From a virus, in the IMG/VR virus record IMGVR_UViG_3300005605_000021, positions 1-24,737 of that record: a stretch of 24,737 bases of DNA. The stretch is one strand, 5' to 3'. Position numbers and translations under genes: made by a program. A model generated the notes under the pieces. The model was not told the origin of the DNA. It saw only the letters and a list, made by a program, of their open reading frames with translations, and did not search any database. Shown here piece by piece: positions 21,001 through 24,737 of this stretch. Every line of letters starts with the position of its first letter. Position 1 is the stretch's first letter.

Positions 21001-21189
21001 TTTATTGGTAGTATTATCAATCTTAATATACCTATCAATATTCTGAATTAAATCAGAAGGTCCACCTTCAAATTCTTGAGAAATATAATATTGTTTTAAA
21101 AAACTAGAAATCAAAGGAAATTCATCCTTCACAAATGTTGGAAGTTGATTTTCGATTACTTGGTTTAATTGAATTCTCTTTTCGGTCAT
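9016..21189 (-). CDS. Giant 4057-residue baseplate/virion structural protein in the gp7 position, with YHYH motif
   Basis: This 12.2-kb gene lies between gp6 and gp8, where T4 has gp7 (about 1030 residues, the wedge protein contacting gp6 and gp8). The N-terminus resembles a domain I know from marine T4-like phage structural proteins: NQLPTFVKDEFP (residues 14-25), SKDFYNSRGTDKGFKILFKALY (197-218) and RPGEFTFRPSDAYNV (226-240). Near residue 1275 is a YHYH-type motif (GWAYDGNPIYGPYGYA). Most of the remainder is repeated short beta-like modules. They include about 15 copies of a Gly-x-Gly-Tyr motif, about 9 copies of a His-x-x-x-Thr-Gly-Asp module, GDEI modules and FINGVLQVPG modules. There is no signal peptide, no evident membrane segment and no catalytic motif that I recognise. 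The ATG at 21189 follows gp6 by 43 nt without a clear ribosome site. Assembly into the wedge in place of gp7 is inferred from order and the N-terminal domain; most of the protein has no known function. Confidence 0.85.
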   Translation of the reverse strand: MTEKRIQLNQVIENQLPTFVKDEFPLISSFLKQYYISQEFEGGPSDLIQNIDRYIKIDNTTNKINNVGLKTDISFTDSTILVDTDTYPAGTDGFPKSYGLLKIDDEIITYTGTSSTSFTGCVRGFVGISSYTAENDPEQVVFNSTTSEEHTCGTKIDNLSSLFLNEFLKKTKKQLLPGLSGKDFSSTLNENIFIKQSKDFYNSRGTDKGFKILFKALYDTEVEVSRPGEFTFRPSDAYNVITDDLVVEPITGNPKELELATLFEPSYGSIIDRAYAPITSVEEVSAGIGITYYRLSVDAGYNRDIGVRGSTYGTFVVHPKTKLIGSVSSGATTLTVDSTVGFGTAGELRVTYNDETVGTIEYTDKTLTEFYGCSGIVGIIDDKSTIGINTVAYGASNLTGENIEVRICSVLSSSSLKDQTQQVFEGSVGRIQTLGDFSETFETQNWINNISQKYKIKSFELKDGSNNTWQITFNVEHNFRVGDKLTITGSDSSVLSESTITSISDFYNVQVLGQGALNSTLTYSAKRSIKKASYSGTLPSVTKFNCNVQNIYKQKPIGLGFNDYGGEVFEKPVMVASGSLPEYQIQTNKRSVTFSGTFSGAEIKIISSGDHGFYTGDAVYYTPEINASTGEITSFLFDEGLYFVRRLDSTRIAFSRSVSNIYNSKFLTIGNDSKTVGAQTIESYDLRKNVISTQKLLRKFALPKEDIFKYRTVSGSTGLLVNGVEIENYKSTDFIKYGKIESIDVVNEGDNYDIVFPPPVKIKDTIGVGASAFVTVEGGLKSVDIVDPGYDYQETPVITITGGNGDGAKASVAMRNFKHFSVFPSSTGINTLGNSAGIGLSDISVDFYASTIGFSTYHKFRNNERVVYSTSDQTNVAGLTTNAAYYVSVVGPSTVRLHNTFDDCLAGINTVYISGYGIGEHSLQAENIRTTIQSITVDSVGSGYANKKKTASIVGINTSVNIVKIKNHTYESGDIVKYTTTGTAIGGLTDGYEYYVTKTSDDAFRLSQVASGSTVPKDVHYQRSQYIDFTTVGVGTHIFNYPAIQVDISSKVRQYDGGLSFPPEIRANFKGTVKSIHLSENGVGYGSSEVLNFDRQPDITLVQGSGAQITSLTFGGVIKQVIVINEGSNYSSAPLLDIEGDFGVGAVLVPILEDGKLVRVNVIEGGEGYADGLINVIPTELAVDAVFNSNIQTWNVNLFEKINQSVGFNADDGYVTLGLNYRYGLQYKHIYAPRKLRESLYSVDSEGKSVFGSLDLAQSGGLEVDSIRHSPIIGWAYDGNPIYGPYGYAKRSGGSIGQIKSGYSKDVSALENRPPIATFGSGFFIEDYVYKKVSDEDVLDENNGRFCVTPEFPKGTYAYFSTLETTSQDTSSAEFAGYKKPMFPYIIGEHYKSVPEIFNFKYNSNQDDYDLVADSWSRNTVAYNLIEGESTYDYVNIPNKLSQTITVTSVRPGVIESIGISSGGYDYQVNDEAVFDIVGTQGSQVSAKVSELRGVGVSSVSIATSSIPNTSVYPGGASGDWEVVVDDPHHFVNTDLVFISGVSTTTTGLEGFHMAGISSNILNLIATGPSTTAVGSAVVTGFVTHFSVSGNIDSDYIKENDILKVGSERVRVLNVLESESKIRVLRAVDNTVGTSHSVGTTLIEDPRRLIIDSGIKTTSINRRNRQLYFEPETTVGIGTSTSGRSPLTIGIGVTIDIPDGSLYIPSHNLLTGDKVTYDSGNGGGLKAREYTGNTIANTPITLADNSTLYVARISDDLLGLSTTRVGLSNTTGEYVGLGAHADSRVLYFTGIGTGVYHSIKNTFTPIFADLSRNIVTVSTASTHGLSARDDVVIDVNPSTTRTVVVKYDDFNRRMVFDPKNFVSGGITVDTDTIEITGHGFVTGDKVLHTATSPTTGLADNTFYYVYKVDEDNFRLSSTRYDSTSNTPIFTNLQAPLQGGTLSLVNPPLTVYRDSTITFNLSDSSLSYVVGPTDYSAFTMKIYSDEFMTKEWDKAPDDDSFKVTRNGKIGVDSDATLTLSINSTAPGKLFYKFTPIYESNLPIEKEELIIDYEVYNQNGIEVKNSLYNGKYLIYPTNDSTFTYTIDNKPEASLYESSTSTISYKTNSTNAFGEITKFEITNRGRNFYSLPQIVEVSSGLGTGAAVSAGSSSIGKVQRVNINDIGYDFPSDQTLKPSVLLNQNILIEPLYSIESIGITSVGKGYTTPPKLLCYDPGTQTVIDDVDLTYKFGDSQVTILKNSYGIGNRYPTVVPIENSNGVGISTITYDPVTKVVKATLNYGFSVAQGFPFAIGDKVLVENLSVGVGSTAPGYNCEGYDYKFFEVSAITPNLGGIGDVSYDMTDVLGTNYPGEYDSQNSSGRIINVKDFPLFEVITNDAAYSQGETVTSTDVSGNQITGLVNTWDAKSGIIRVSSNTFFVKGKIIKGLSSKKQSKALTITAYESLLNLDAVSKIKKGVDRTTGILNLNSERLQDSWYYQNFSYTLKSNIPYETWNIPVSSLSHTLGFKRFSDYQLESTTSINFTQAAETHADVEVTSEIPQNISLHTVYDFDLVTENSLHGGFGGVSGKLYSNRITFGSKILDDYIESVGNRVLSIDNIADQFDSNPRPEKYSKIHDFDSTDHRAQKYITFIRDTRFTSERQLMICDVIHDNDDAFINQYASVGTIGDLGSLDVVVDKALQTGEVRFYPTNYSNNNYQVSVLEFVLDREVLGIGSTSVGDTLITSNSVGFSSAIVGTGSTTIVGISSYHSSLKVIVQIAADSYGIEYEYNQLNITHNGTDINVLEYGRLNTDDSSSYNAGLGTYHAYYSGSNINVDFYPSSGVGIGTTAYANTITIGVGNTTTAGISTLGFAYQQLKTQSTVIGSSGSPGITTVCSYPLDHDGAWFMAQVHTGTQTMFSEVVVVDDHDTSSGLDATYDTEFGIVETSIGLGTFGSGYNSVTNTIDLHFTPIASTAVKVNVFASAFRTHEELPQTEKIDFTNGSIQSFAGYYEGTIVAIKKDFPLKYATDEIFTRSVVGSSSTIVDISTDQVKIPNHYFVSGEEVTYTVPTNGTAIGIGTTTFTGFGSTDLLPSSVHIIKYDNGTIKFARTAADALAYSPIAVDITSLGVGIHTFTSKKKDTKTLIAVDNMVQAPIVSTAVTTHITSTVYFTDNTIVVGTASSLFSGDLIKIGDEIMRVNGISGSNISVYRGWMGTGLSQHNASGIGSVITKMVGDYAINGSTISFADAPVGKQPLSHSYNNPDERDWVGITSGSTFHGRVFLRTGAVDSSDETYTRNMLFDDISDQFDAQQEYFNLKVAGIDTTSSFTEGVILVNGIAQIPGFTGTKNNFTVGEVGSATTITFSGTASSITSDPNTTSLPIGGRIVSTSFTGGYGYMPLVAAGATSVVSAAGTIESISIGNSGSGYRSGIQTVNVGVQTFSNGIPNIEIVGVATVSNGNIIGVAITNPGIGYTRSNVPTVVFDSPLSYSNIVPNTSGVGTGAKVDIVVGQGSSVIEYKLTNFGYGYKQGDTISVSVGGTIGIPTTSSYDEFTPNEFQLTVDNVYNDTFSAFTMGEFDIIDNISGRFNGSTKTFVMRKNDDPYIVDTSSSFIKLQDILIIFINGVLQVPGEGYSFTGGSLISFSEAPKFGDTCGIMFYKGSGIGVDVKAIEILQTLKVGDILNIENDSTIGQSFFLDEENRNVFELSSIDTVSSEPYFGPGRTQDETLKRPVTWTRQTEDRVINGVFVDKSREIYEPSIHSFSYVTSTVGVGATIIYVDSVRPFFNPLNEDPDDTIFQNEVTISKNKDDNVVAIATAVVGVSSNITSIVISDGGKGYETAPTVIIGNPVGYGSTATATAAITAGVVTSITLTGLGTNYTSIPQVIISTPEYGTEPITVFTYSGDYGKIVGFGTTKVGSANKVWFDLHIPLESDLRDISLVSSASTISGISTGDVFVVSRSNVGIAATTMTSLDTAGNTIGIGISYMDNIYYVDSFSNELISHPGIGNTYIKRVNCRVTDNQGVGIGSTVQPDFGDYSWGKIISRVRSKAVEYPAYTNQGVVGLSTSSYISRLKPLRYKGYT
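9601..9800 (-). repeat. Two tandem Gly-x-Gly-Tyr protein modules (residues about 3796-3861)
   Basis: The translated copies are ITSIVISDGGKGYETAPTVI and VTSITLTGLGTNYTSIPQVI. They share the pattern hydrophobic-x-Ser-Ile-x-hydrophobic, then Gly-x-Gly/Asn-Tyr, then Pro-x-Val-Ile. They are diverged at DNA level, so this is a protein-level repeat rather than a recent duplication. Confidence 0.75.
10640..11022 (-). repeat. Three Gly-x-Gly-Tyr protein modules (residues about 3390-3515)
   Basis: Copies read IESISIGNSGSGYRSG, IIGVAITNPGIGYTRSNVPT and VIEYKLTNFGYGYKQGDT. Each begins with a hydrophobic strand-like stretch and turns at Gly-x-Gly-Tyr about ten residues later. Between them are acidic, Gly-rich linkers. 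Confidence 0.75.
14551..14860 (-). repeat. Three Gly/Tyr beta modules (residues about 2110-2213)
   Basis: Copies read ITKFEITNRGRNFYSLPQIV, VQRVNINDIGYDFPSD and IESIGITSVGKGYTTPPKLL. They are spaced about 35 residues apart, which suggests adjacent small beta units. Confidence 0.7.
17310..17375 (-). other. YHYH-type motif in the giant protein (residue about 1275)
   Basis: The segment GWAYDGNPIYGPYGYA matches the AxDGxPIYGP core of the YHYH domain, a domain of unknown function also found in some cyanophage structural proteins. It is followed by GYSKDVSALENRPP. The downstream residues include Tyr/His pairs such as EHYKSV, but I cannot confirm the full domain by eye. Confidence 0.65.
17665..17980 (-). 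repeat. Three Gly-x-Gly-Tyr protein modules (residues about 1070-1175)
   Basis: Copies read VKSIHLSENGVGYGSSEVL, IKQVIVINEGSNYSSAPLLD and LVRVNVIEGGEGYADGL. They are nearly contiguous and lie on the N-terminal side of the YHYH-type segment. Confidence 0.75.
18330..18400 (-). repeat. Single Gly-x-Gly-Tyr module (residues about 930-953)
   Basis: The copy reads IQSITVDSVGSGYANKKKTA. It stands alone between two modules of the His-x-x-x-Thr-Gly-Asp type. Confidence 0.65.
18770..18974 (-). repeat. Two tandem Gly/Tyr beta modules (residues about 738-806)
   Basis: Copies read IESIDVVNEGDNYDIVFPPP and LKSVDIVDPGYDYQETPVIT. The second ends in ITGGNGDGA, the fullest version of the repeat consensus in the window. 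Confidence 0.75.
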
Positions 21190-21232
21190 TTTGATAGTTC
21201 TATTTTATTATTAATCGATGATTGATAGTATT

Positions 21233-23173
21233 TTAGGTGGTTCTTCCACCTGAACGAACAAGAGATCCACCTGGATAACTTGGAGATAGTACATATGTAG
21301 AAGCAGTTGGATCTGTTCCAGAACTTATCTGGTCAGTAATAGGTTCTATTACGCTACCACTTATATCTAGTCTCAAATAAAGATCTTGTAATCCAATAAC
21401 ATCATTAGAAAGTGGATCTGCTTGAATTTGAATAACACTTTGACCATCATATATCATTCCACTTGCTATATTAACAGGATTTAAGGTAATAATACCATTA
21501 GCATAGTCAATTTTTCCAACATTTCTCCTTATTACTGTTGGAGAAAGTGAATTGAGAGCAGGAAGGTTAAAGAAGAATAAAGATCCTGTAACCCCATCAC
21601 TATTAGGCAAATCTGAGAAATAAACATCCCCAGCAATTCCATTAACTCGGAATGCTGAAGATTTAATATTATATCCACTAGTACGTCCAACAAGGAAAGG
21701 ATTTCCAAATCCAATAGTATATTCAGCATAAGCTGAGGTAACTACCCTCATATCCCTTCTCATTCTAACTCTTGTTATGTTAGAAGTAATAGATTCGTGA
21801 CTATTATCAACAATACTCAAGAATTTACTATACTTAAATCTAGCACCATACTTATTCAAATCAGTTGATTCTGAATATTTTTGTATATTATTTTGAACAA
21901 CTGATGAAATATATTCCCCAGATGATACTAAATTGGAATTATAATAAACTTTAGAATCAACTTCAATATTAAGATACTTAAGATCAAGAATTTCTGGTAT
22001 AATACCTGCAACAGCATACTTTTTCAACTTTGATTTGATCTTTTCTTTGATCAAATTAGGAACAAAGTCACCATTTTTGGGTTTAATACTAACAAAAACC
22101 TTACCAAACTGGGGTGGAACCAAATCTTCACCACCAAATGCTGAAATTGACTCTGTTTCTGGGTAAATTTTAGCAGGAATTATAGTTTCATAGTCATCTG
22201 GAGTGATTGCTCTATTTTGAGTGGCATAAATCTTTGGTGCATACTTTTTAATAGACTCAACTGGCTCGATACCAGCTCCACCAGAGGAAGGAGCACCAGG
22301 AATTATAGCAGAAATTTTACTAGTTACACTATAATTAACACTATTCAATGTATATGAAAGTTTTCCAGCAAAGTTAAAGGAAGAAATCCTATTTCCTGCA
22401 TCTCCATTAGAAACTATGTAATGTGCTTCAATAAAATTGTTTTCTTCTAGTTTATTTCCAAAAATTCCATCACCAAAGAAGATTTCATACCTTTCATCAG
22501 CAATTTCTTGTAAATAATAGATTTTTGAGGTTGATGAGACATCAAAAAGGTCATCTTGTAATGAATATTTGACTTGAATGCTTGAACTTTCGTTTGGTCT
22601 AACTTTAACTGAGATTAAATTGGTATCTATACCAGAATTTGGTAAAATAAACTTCTTATTTGGGTAATTTGCCTTATATGTAAAGTCTCTATGTACAAGA
22701 GTACCTTCATAAACTGTAATATTATCAAATGAAGCTATCTGATTGTAAACTGGGACAGTAATATCTTCTAATATTGAAAAAATACCAGAACCACCACCAA
22801 ATGTACCTGCAGAACTACAAACTGGACCTCTTTTAAGGGTTAAAGTTGAAGGTTTTACTGTAAGAGTGGAACAATCTACAAAGAAACTAACATCTGTGTA
22901 TGCTGATGTTACTGAACGAGGCAAATATCCAATATTTCTTGCTAATGAAACAACATTTTCTCTCAATGTTGCAGTATCAATGAAAACTTCATTTGCTACC
23001 ATGTTAGCATTATATGAAGTAATGTATGTATTATATGCTAAAACATCAAGAATTGCTGAAAGGTTTGATCCTTCAAAGTCATAATCAGTAAAATCTGAGT
23101 TTGCTCTTAGATATTCTCTAAGGGATGACTTAACCTGCGCAAAGTCTAAGCTGGAAAAATTAACTAATGGCAT
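21233..23173 (-). CDS. gp6: Baseplate wedge protein gp6
   Basis: The 646-residue product is close in length to T4 gp6 (660), the baseplate-J-type wedge protein whose dimers form the baseplate inner ring. The N-terminal block YDFEGSNLSAILDVLAYNT at residues 31-49 parallels T4 YDFEGSRLNVLCDLLAYNT. It is followed by TATLRENVVSLARNIGYLPRS, matching T4 TANLRSSVVQAAQDNGYLPTS. The central region has YEIFFGDGIFGN and, further on, ITPDDYETI, matching T4 FYFGEGE and VTATDYDTF. I chose ATG at 23173 because it lies 1 nt after the gp25 stop (TAA, A, ATG). A TTG eight codons upstream would overlap gp25 and adds residues unlike the family. The tight junction suggests translation coupled to gp25. Confidence 0.95.
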   Translation of the reverse strand: MPLVNFSSLDFAQVKSSLREYLRANSDFTDYDFEGSNLSAILDVLAYNTYITSYNANMVANEVFIDTATLRENVVSLARNIGYLPRSVTSAYTDVSFFVDCSTLTVKPSTLTLKRGPVCSSAGTFGGGSGIFSILEDITVPVYNQIASFDNITVYEGTLVHRDFTYKANYPNKKFILPNSGIDTNLISVKVRPNESSSIQVKYSLQDDLFDVSSTSKIYYLQEIADERYEIFFGDGIFGNKLEENNFIEAHYIVSNGDAGNRISSFNFAGKLSYTLNSVNYSVTSKISAIIPGAPSSGGAGIEPVESIKKYAPKIYATQNRAITPDDYETIIPAKIYPETESISAFGGEDLVPPQFGKVFVSIKPKNGDFVPNLIKEKIKSKLKKYAVAGIIPEILDLKYLNIEVDSKVYYNSNLVSSGEYISSVVQNNIQKYSESTDLNKYGARFKYSKFLSIVDNSHESITSNITRVRMRRDMRVVTSAYAEYTIGFGNPFLVGRTSGYNIKSSAFRVNGIAGDVYFSDLPNSDGVTGSLFFFNLPALNSLSPTVIRRNVGKIDYANGIITLNPVNIASGMIYDGQSVIQIQADPLSNDVIGLQDLYLRLDISGSVIEPITDQISSGTDPTASTYVLSPSYPGGSLVRSGGRTT

Positions 23174-23174
23174 T

Positions 23175-23564
23175 TTATCTAGTTGGTAACAATACAAACT
23201 CTAATTGTTGTGGAGGAATTCCCACACCAATAACTTCATATTGCAATGAAACGTTAAATACGTTTTCATCAAAGTCTGAAGAAACTTTTACTTTTATTAA
23301 ATTAACTCTTGATTCATACTTACCAATTGATAATTTAATCTCATCTTCTATAATATTTGCATTAATACTATCAAGAGTCTCAAATAGTGATGCAGTTATT
23401 TTACATCCATAACTTGGGTTAAAAAATTTAGTACCAGGAACAGTAAAGATTATATTCTTAATGGAACGTACAATTGCAGTAGTATTTTTCAACGCAATAA
23501 GATCATCCGTAAGAGGATTTGTCTCAAAAGTCATGCTAATATCTTTAAATACCTTACTTTCCAT
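23175..23564 (-). CDS. gp25: Baseplate wedge protein gp25 (T4 gp25 / T6SS TssE-like)
   Basis: This 129-residue protein matches T4 gp25 (132 residues), the conserved sheath-proximal wedge protein related to TssE of type VI secretion. Shared features are AIVRSIKNIIFT at residues 30-41 (GLRSIKNSLLGIIT in T4), GTKFFNPSYGC at 44-54 (GSRPFDPEFGC in T4), LFE at 60-62, and an Ile-Glu helix before the YExR segment. The family's Glu-Pro-Arg motif, which contacts the gp6 bundle, is Glu84-Ser85-Arg86 here, so the proline is replaced. The gene is first in the baseplate operon, behind a TATAAATA late promoter. No purine-rich ribosome site is visible before ATG 23564. Confidence 0.95.
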   Translation of the reverse strand: MESKVFKDISMTFETNPLTDDLIALKNTTAIVRSIKNIIFTVPGTKFFNPSYGCKITASLFETLDSINANIIEDEIKLSIGKYESRVNLIKVKVSSDFDENVFNVSLQYEVIGVGIPPQQLEFVLLPTR

Positions 23565-23596
23565 ATATTAAAGGAATAATTACACAATTATATGGT

Positions 23597-23604
23597 TATT
23601 TATA
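23597..23604 (-). promoter_or_regulatory. T4-type late promoter for the baseplate operon
   Basis: The minus strand reads TATAAATA, the exact T4 late promoter octamer recognised with the late sigma factor gp55. It lies 32 nt before the gp25 ATG and directly downstream of an intrinsic terminator, where a new late transcript would be expected to begin. Confidence 0.75.
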
Positions 23605-23618
23605 GTATGAAAAGACAT

Positions 23619-23644
23619 AAAAAAAGAGGGTCCCATTGGAACCC
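23619..23644 (-). terminator. Intrinsic terminator after the 47-residue gene
   Basis: On the minus strand GGGTTCC, loop AAT, GGGACCC forms a 7-bp stem with one T-G wobble. It is followed by TC and seven T residues. It lies 10 nt after the stop of the 47-residue gene and 14 nt before the late promoter, separating the upstream unit from the baseplate operon. Confidence 0.85.
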
Positions 23645-23654
23645 CCCATTATTA

Positions 23655-23798
23655 CTATTTTCCTTGCCCTCTATATGCCTTTTTACGTTTATTTCTAGAG
23701 GTTGCTGATAATAAAGTCCTTGCGGACCTACCTTGACGAGTTTTTTTGGGTGTTCCTGGCACCCATGATTCACCACCACTAAATGTTCTTAGTCCCAT
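23655..23798 (-). CDS. Small basic protein, 47 residues, conserved-hypothetical type
   Basis: The ORF starts at ATG 23798, beginning MGLRTFSGGESWVPGTP, and ends TAG at 23655. The product is strongly basic: KKTRQGRSAR in the middle and NKRKKAYRGQGK at the end. A good ribosome site, AGGAG (23809-23813), overlaps the stop of the upstream glycosyltransferase gene and lies 10 nt before the ATG, so the two genes are probably translated together. The terminator follows directly. I recall similar short proteins ending in YRGQG beside gp25 in marine T4-like phages, but have no function for them. The charge suggests nucleic-acid or acidic-partner binding, which is speculation. The real-gene call rests on the ribosome site, the gene packing and the terminator. 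Confidence 0.8.
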   Translation of the reverse strand: MGLRTFSGGESWVPGTPKKTRQGRSARTLLSATSRNKRKKAYRGQGK

Positions 23799-23811
23799 TT
23801 ACCAAATTCTC

Positions 23812-24579
23812 CTAAATTACACGTGTTTTTTCATGTCCAACCCTAATTCTAGGGTCACACCAGATTTCATAACCTGCTTCTTTAGCATCTAAACAGAAAC
23901 TAACATCTTCTCCACACATATCTTGTACACTACCAGATTCAAATACTTGCATCTTAGGAGCAAACCAAGGATATTCAAGTTGTTCAAATACACCATGTTT
24001 AATCATAACCCAACCAAAACCAGTATAATCAACTGTAAAGGGCTTTTTACGCTTACTAATTGATTCTACAGTCTCATGATTCATAACTCCGCCATTCTTA
24101 CGGAAATCATCCTCTTCCAACCAATGTGCAACAGATGTTGTTTTACCATCTTCAGTAGCATACCATCCACCAGTGATTCCTCGCTCTTCACCTTCTGCTG
24201 GTACTGAAACATCACATAACTGCCAGAACTTTTCACTACTGAATACAATATCACTATCAATCCACAATTGATAATCATACTTTAACTTACCATCCCAAGG
24301 TTTTTGATCTGGTCCTCTTAGTACATTAGCACCAAGACACTTACATCTAGCAAAATTAACCATAGAAGAGTAATCTTGACTAATTTGAATGGACATCCCA
24401 TTTTGAACTAAATCAAAACAAAGTTGTACAAAACTCTTTAAAAACGCATAAGAACATCCTCTACCAGGAAGGCAAAAAACAATAGCTTTCCCCCTCATTC
24501 GTGCTTTAATCGCATCAAAATCCCACTCTTCCTTTTGAACAGTAGGAGCGTTTGCTTTAACAGTAAATCCTTTAGCCAT
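23812..24579 (-). CDS. Glycosyltransferase-like protein (GT-A fold candidate)
   Basis: This 255-residue protein has the layout of a GT-A glycosyltransferase, which moves a sugar from a nucleotide-sugar to an acceptor. After an N-terminal strand (AIVFCLPGRGCS, residues 32-43), YQLWIDSDIVF at 103-113 holds a DSD triplet in the position of the metal- and nucleotide-binding DxD motif. Later come GFGWVMIKHGVF (187-198), GEDVSFCLDAKEAGY (223-237) with the acidic pair typical of the catalytic side, and a C-terminal VGHEKT whose His249 could be a metal ligand. There is no signal peptide or membrane segment, so it is probably cytoplasmic. A perfect sigma-70 promoter precedes ATG 24579, suggesting host-polymerase expression unlike the late genes downstream. 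Target sugar and acceptor (phage DNA, virion protein or host surface) cannot be read from sequence. Family call moderately sure. Confidence 0.75.
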   Translation of the reverse strand: MAKGFTVKANAPTVQKEEWDFDAIKARMRGKAIVFCLPGRGCSYAFLKSFVQLCFDLVQNGMSIQISQDYSSMVNFARCKCLGANVLRGPDQKPWDGKLKYDYQLWIDSDIVFSSEKFWQLCDVSVPAEGEERGITGGWYATEDGKTTSVAHWLEEDDFRKNGGVMNHETVESISKRKKPFTVDYTGFGWVMIKHGVFEQLEYPWFAPKMQVFESGSVQDMCGEDVSFCLDAKEAGYEIWCDPRIRVGHEKTRVI

Positions 24580-24602
24580 AATCCTTTACTTGTTTCATAT
24601 CA

Positions 24603-24631
24603 ATTATAACACAGTATCTATACCCTGTCAA
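24603..24631 (-). promoter_or_regulatory. Perfect sigma-70 promoter for the glycosyltransferase unit
   Basis: The minus strand has TTGACA (24626-24631), a 17-bp spacer and TATAAT (24603-24608), all matching consensus. Transcription would begin near 24596, giving a leader of under 20 nt before ATG 24579. This leader includes AAAGGA close to the start codon. It indicates expression by unmodified host RNA polymerase, probably early. Confidence 0.9.
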
Positions 24632-24636
24632 GTATG

Positions 24637-24675
24637 AAAAAAAAGCAGTACTTCCCACCATGGCAGAACTATTGC
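24637..24675 (-). terminator. Terminator-like hairpin upstream of the sigma-70 promoter
   Basis: The minus strand forms an imperfect 14-bp stem (arms 24662-24675 and 24645-24658) with loop ATG, followed by eight T residues (24637-24644). About ten of the 14 positions pair, counting one T-G wobble. It lies between a possible upstream coding end at 24688 and the promoter, as expected for a gene boundary. Confidence 0.6.
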
Positions 24676-24687
24676 TCTTTTATTATT

Positions 24688-24735
24688 CTAAGGACAATAC
24701 GTTGTAAAGTTAGGCGAAAGCTCCACTATCCTCCT
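24688..24735 (-). CDS. Possible C-terminal end of an upstream gene (partial)
   Basis: One minus-strand frame is open from the window edge and encodes RRIVELSPNFTTYCP before TAG at 24688. The other two minus frames stop early. With the terminator-like hairpin 13 nt further on, this is the likeliest tail of the preceding gene, but 15 codons are too few to identify it or to exclude chance. Confidence 0.35.
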   Translation of the reverse strand, partial: RRIVELSPNFTTYCP

Positions 24736-24737
24736 TT

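Noticed and set aside
9016-21189. CRISPR array or recent tandem DNA repeats within the giant gene
   Set aside because: Repeats are visible at protein level but the DNA copies are diverged, unevenly spaced and coding throughout.
9016-21189. Bacterial secreted adhesin (RTX or autotransporter) instead of a phage protein
   Set aside because: There is no signal peptide, RTX nonapeptides or secretion tail, and the gene lies between gp6 and gp8 on the same strand.
21201-21210. TAATAAAATA (minus strand) before the giant gene as a late promoter
   Set aside because: It has an extra A relative to ATAAATA and is no better than chance in such AT-rich DNA.
23174-23197. TTG start for gp6 at 23197, adding eight residues
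   Set aside because: It would overlap gp25 by 23 nt, uses a weak start codon and adds residues unlike the gp6 family. ATG at 23173 gives a natural length and a 1-nt junction.
24081-24278. Second minus-strand ORF inside the glycosyltransferase-like gene
   Set aside because: It is a shifted-frame shadow of a gene with clear family motifs.
24611-24628. Imperfect dyad ACAG...CTGT in the spacer of the sigma-70 promoter as an operator
   Set aside because: Only six of nine positions pair, so it is too weak to call a repressor site.

Overview
The window looks like part of the structural-gene region of a marine T4-like myovirus, most likely a cyanophage infecting Prochlorococcus or Synechococcus. 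The evidence is strongly AT-rich DNA, genes packed on one strand (all minus), T4-type baseplate wedge proteins gp25, gp6 and gp8, a DUF4815-type giant structural protein, a YHYH-motif giant structural protein, and T4-type late promoter octamers (NATAAATA). Host identity is inferred; no auxiliary metabolic gene or tRNA in the window settles it.

Transcription runs right to left. At the right edge (24688-24735) is what may be the last 15 codons of an upstream gene, followed by a terminator-like hairpin (24637-24675). A perfect sigma-70 promoter (TTGACA, 17 bp, TATAAT; 24603-24631) follows at once and reads into a glycosyltransferase-like gene (23812-24579) and a tightly linked 47-residue basic protein (23655-23798). 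That unit ends at a strong intrinsic terminator (23619-23644). Fifteen bases further on, a TATAAATA late promoter (23597-23604) starts the baseplate operon.

The baseplate operon reads gp25 (23175-23564), gp6 (21233-23173), a 4057-residue protein in the slot that T4 gives to gp7 (9016-21189), gp8 (7426-8982), and a DUF4815-type protein that is still open after 2473 codons at the left edge (1-7419). A second late-promoter octamer lies just upstream of gp8. Gaps between these genes are 1, 43, 33 and 6 nt. No stretch longer than 300 bases lacks a gene.

The wedge core (gp25, gp6, gp8) is close to T4 in motifs and mostly in length. The two giant proteins make up about 80% of the window and are built largely from a few recurring short beta-type modules. 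The same modules occur in all three of the adjacent genes: the gp7-slot protein, the middle of gp8, and the DUF4815 protein. The most notable feature is therefore a modular baseplate periphery whose building blocks appear to have spread between neighbouring genes.
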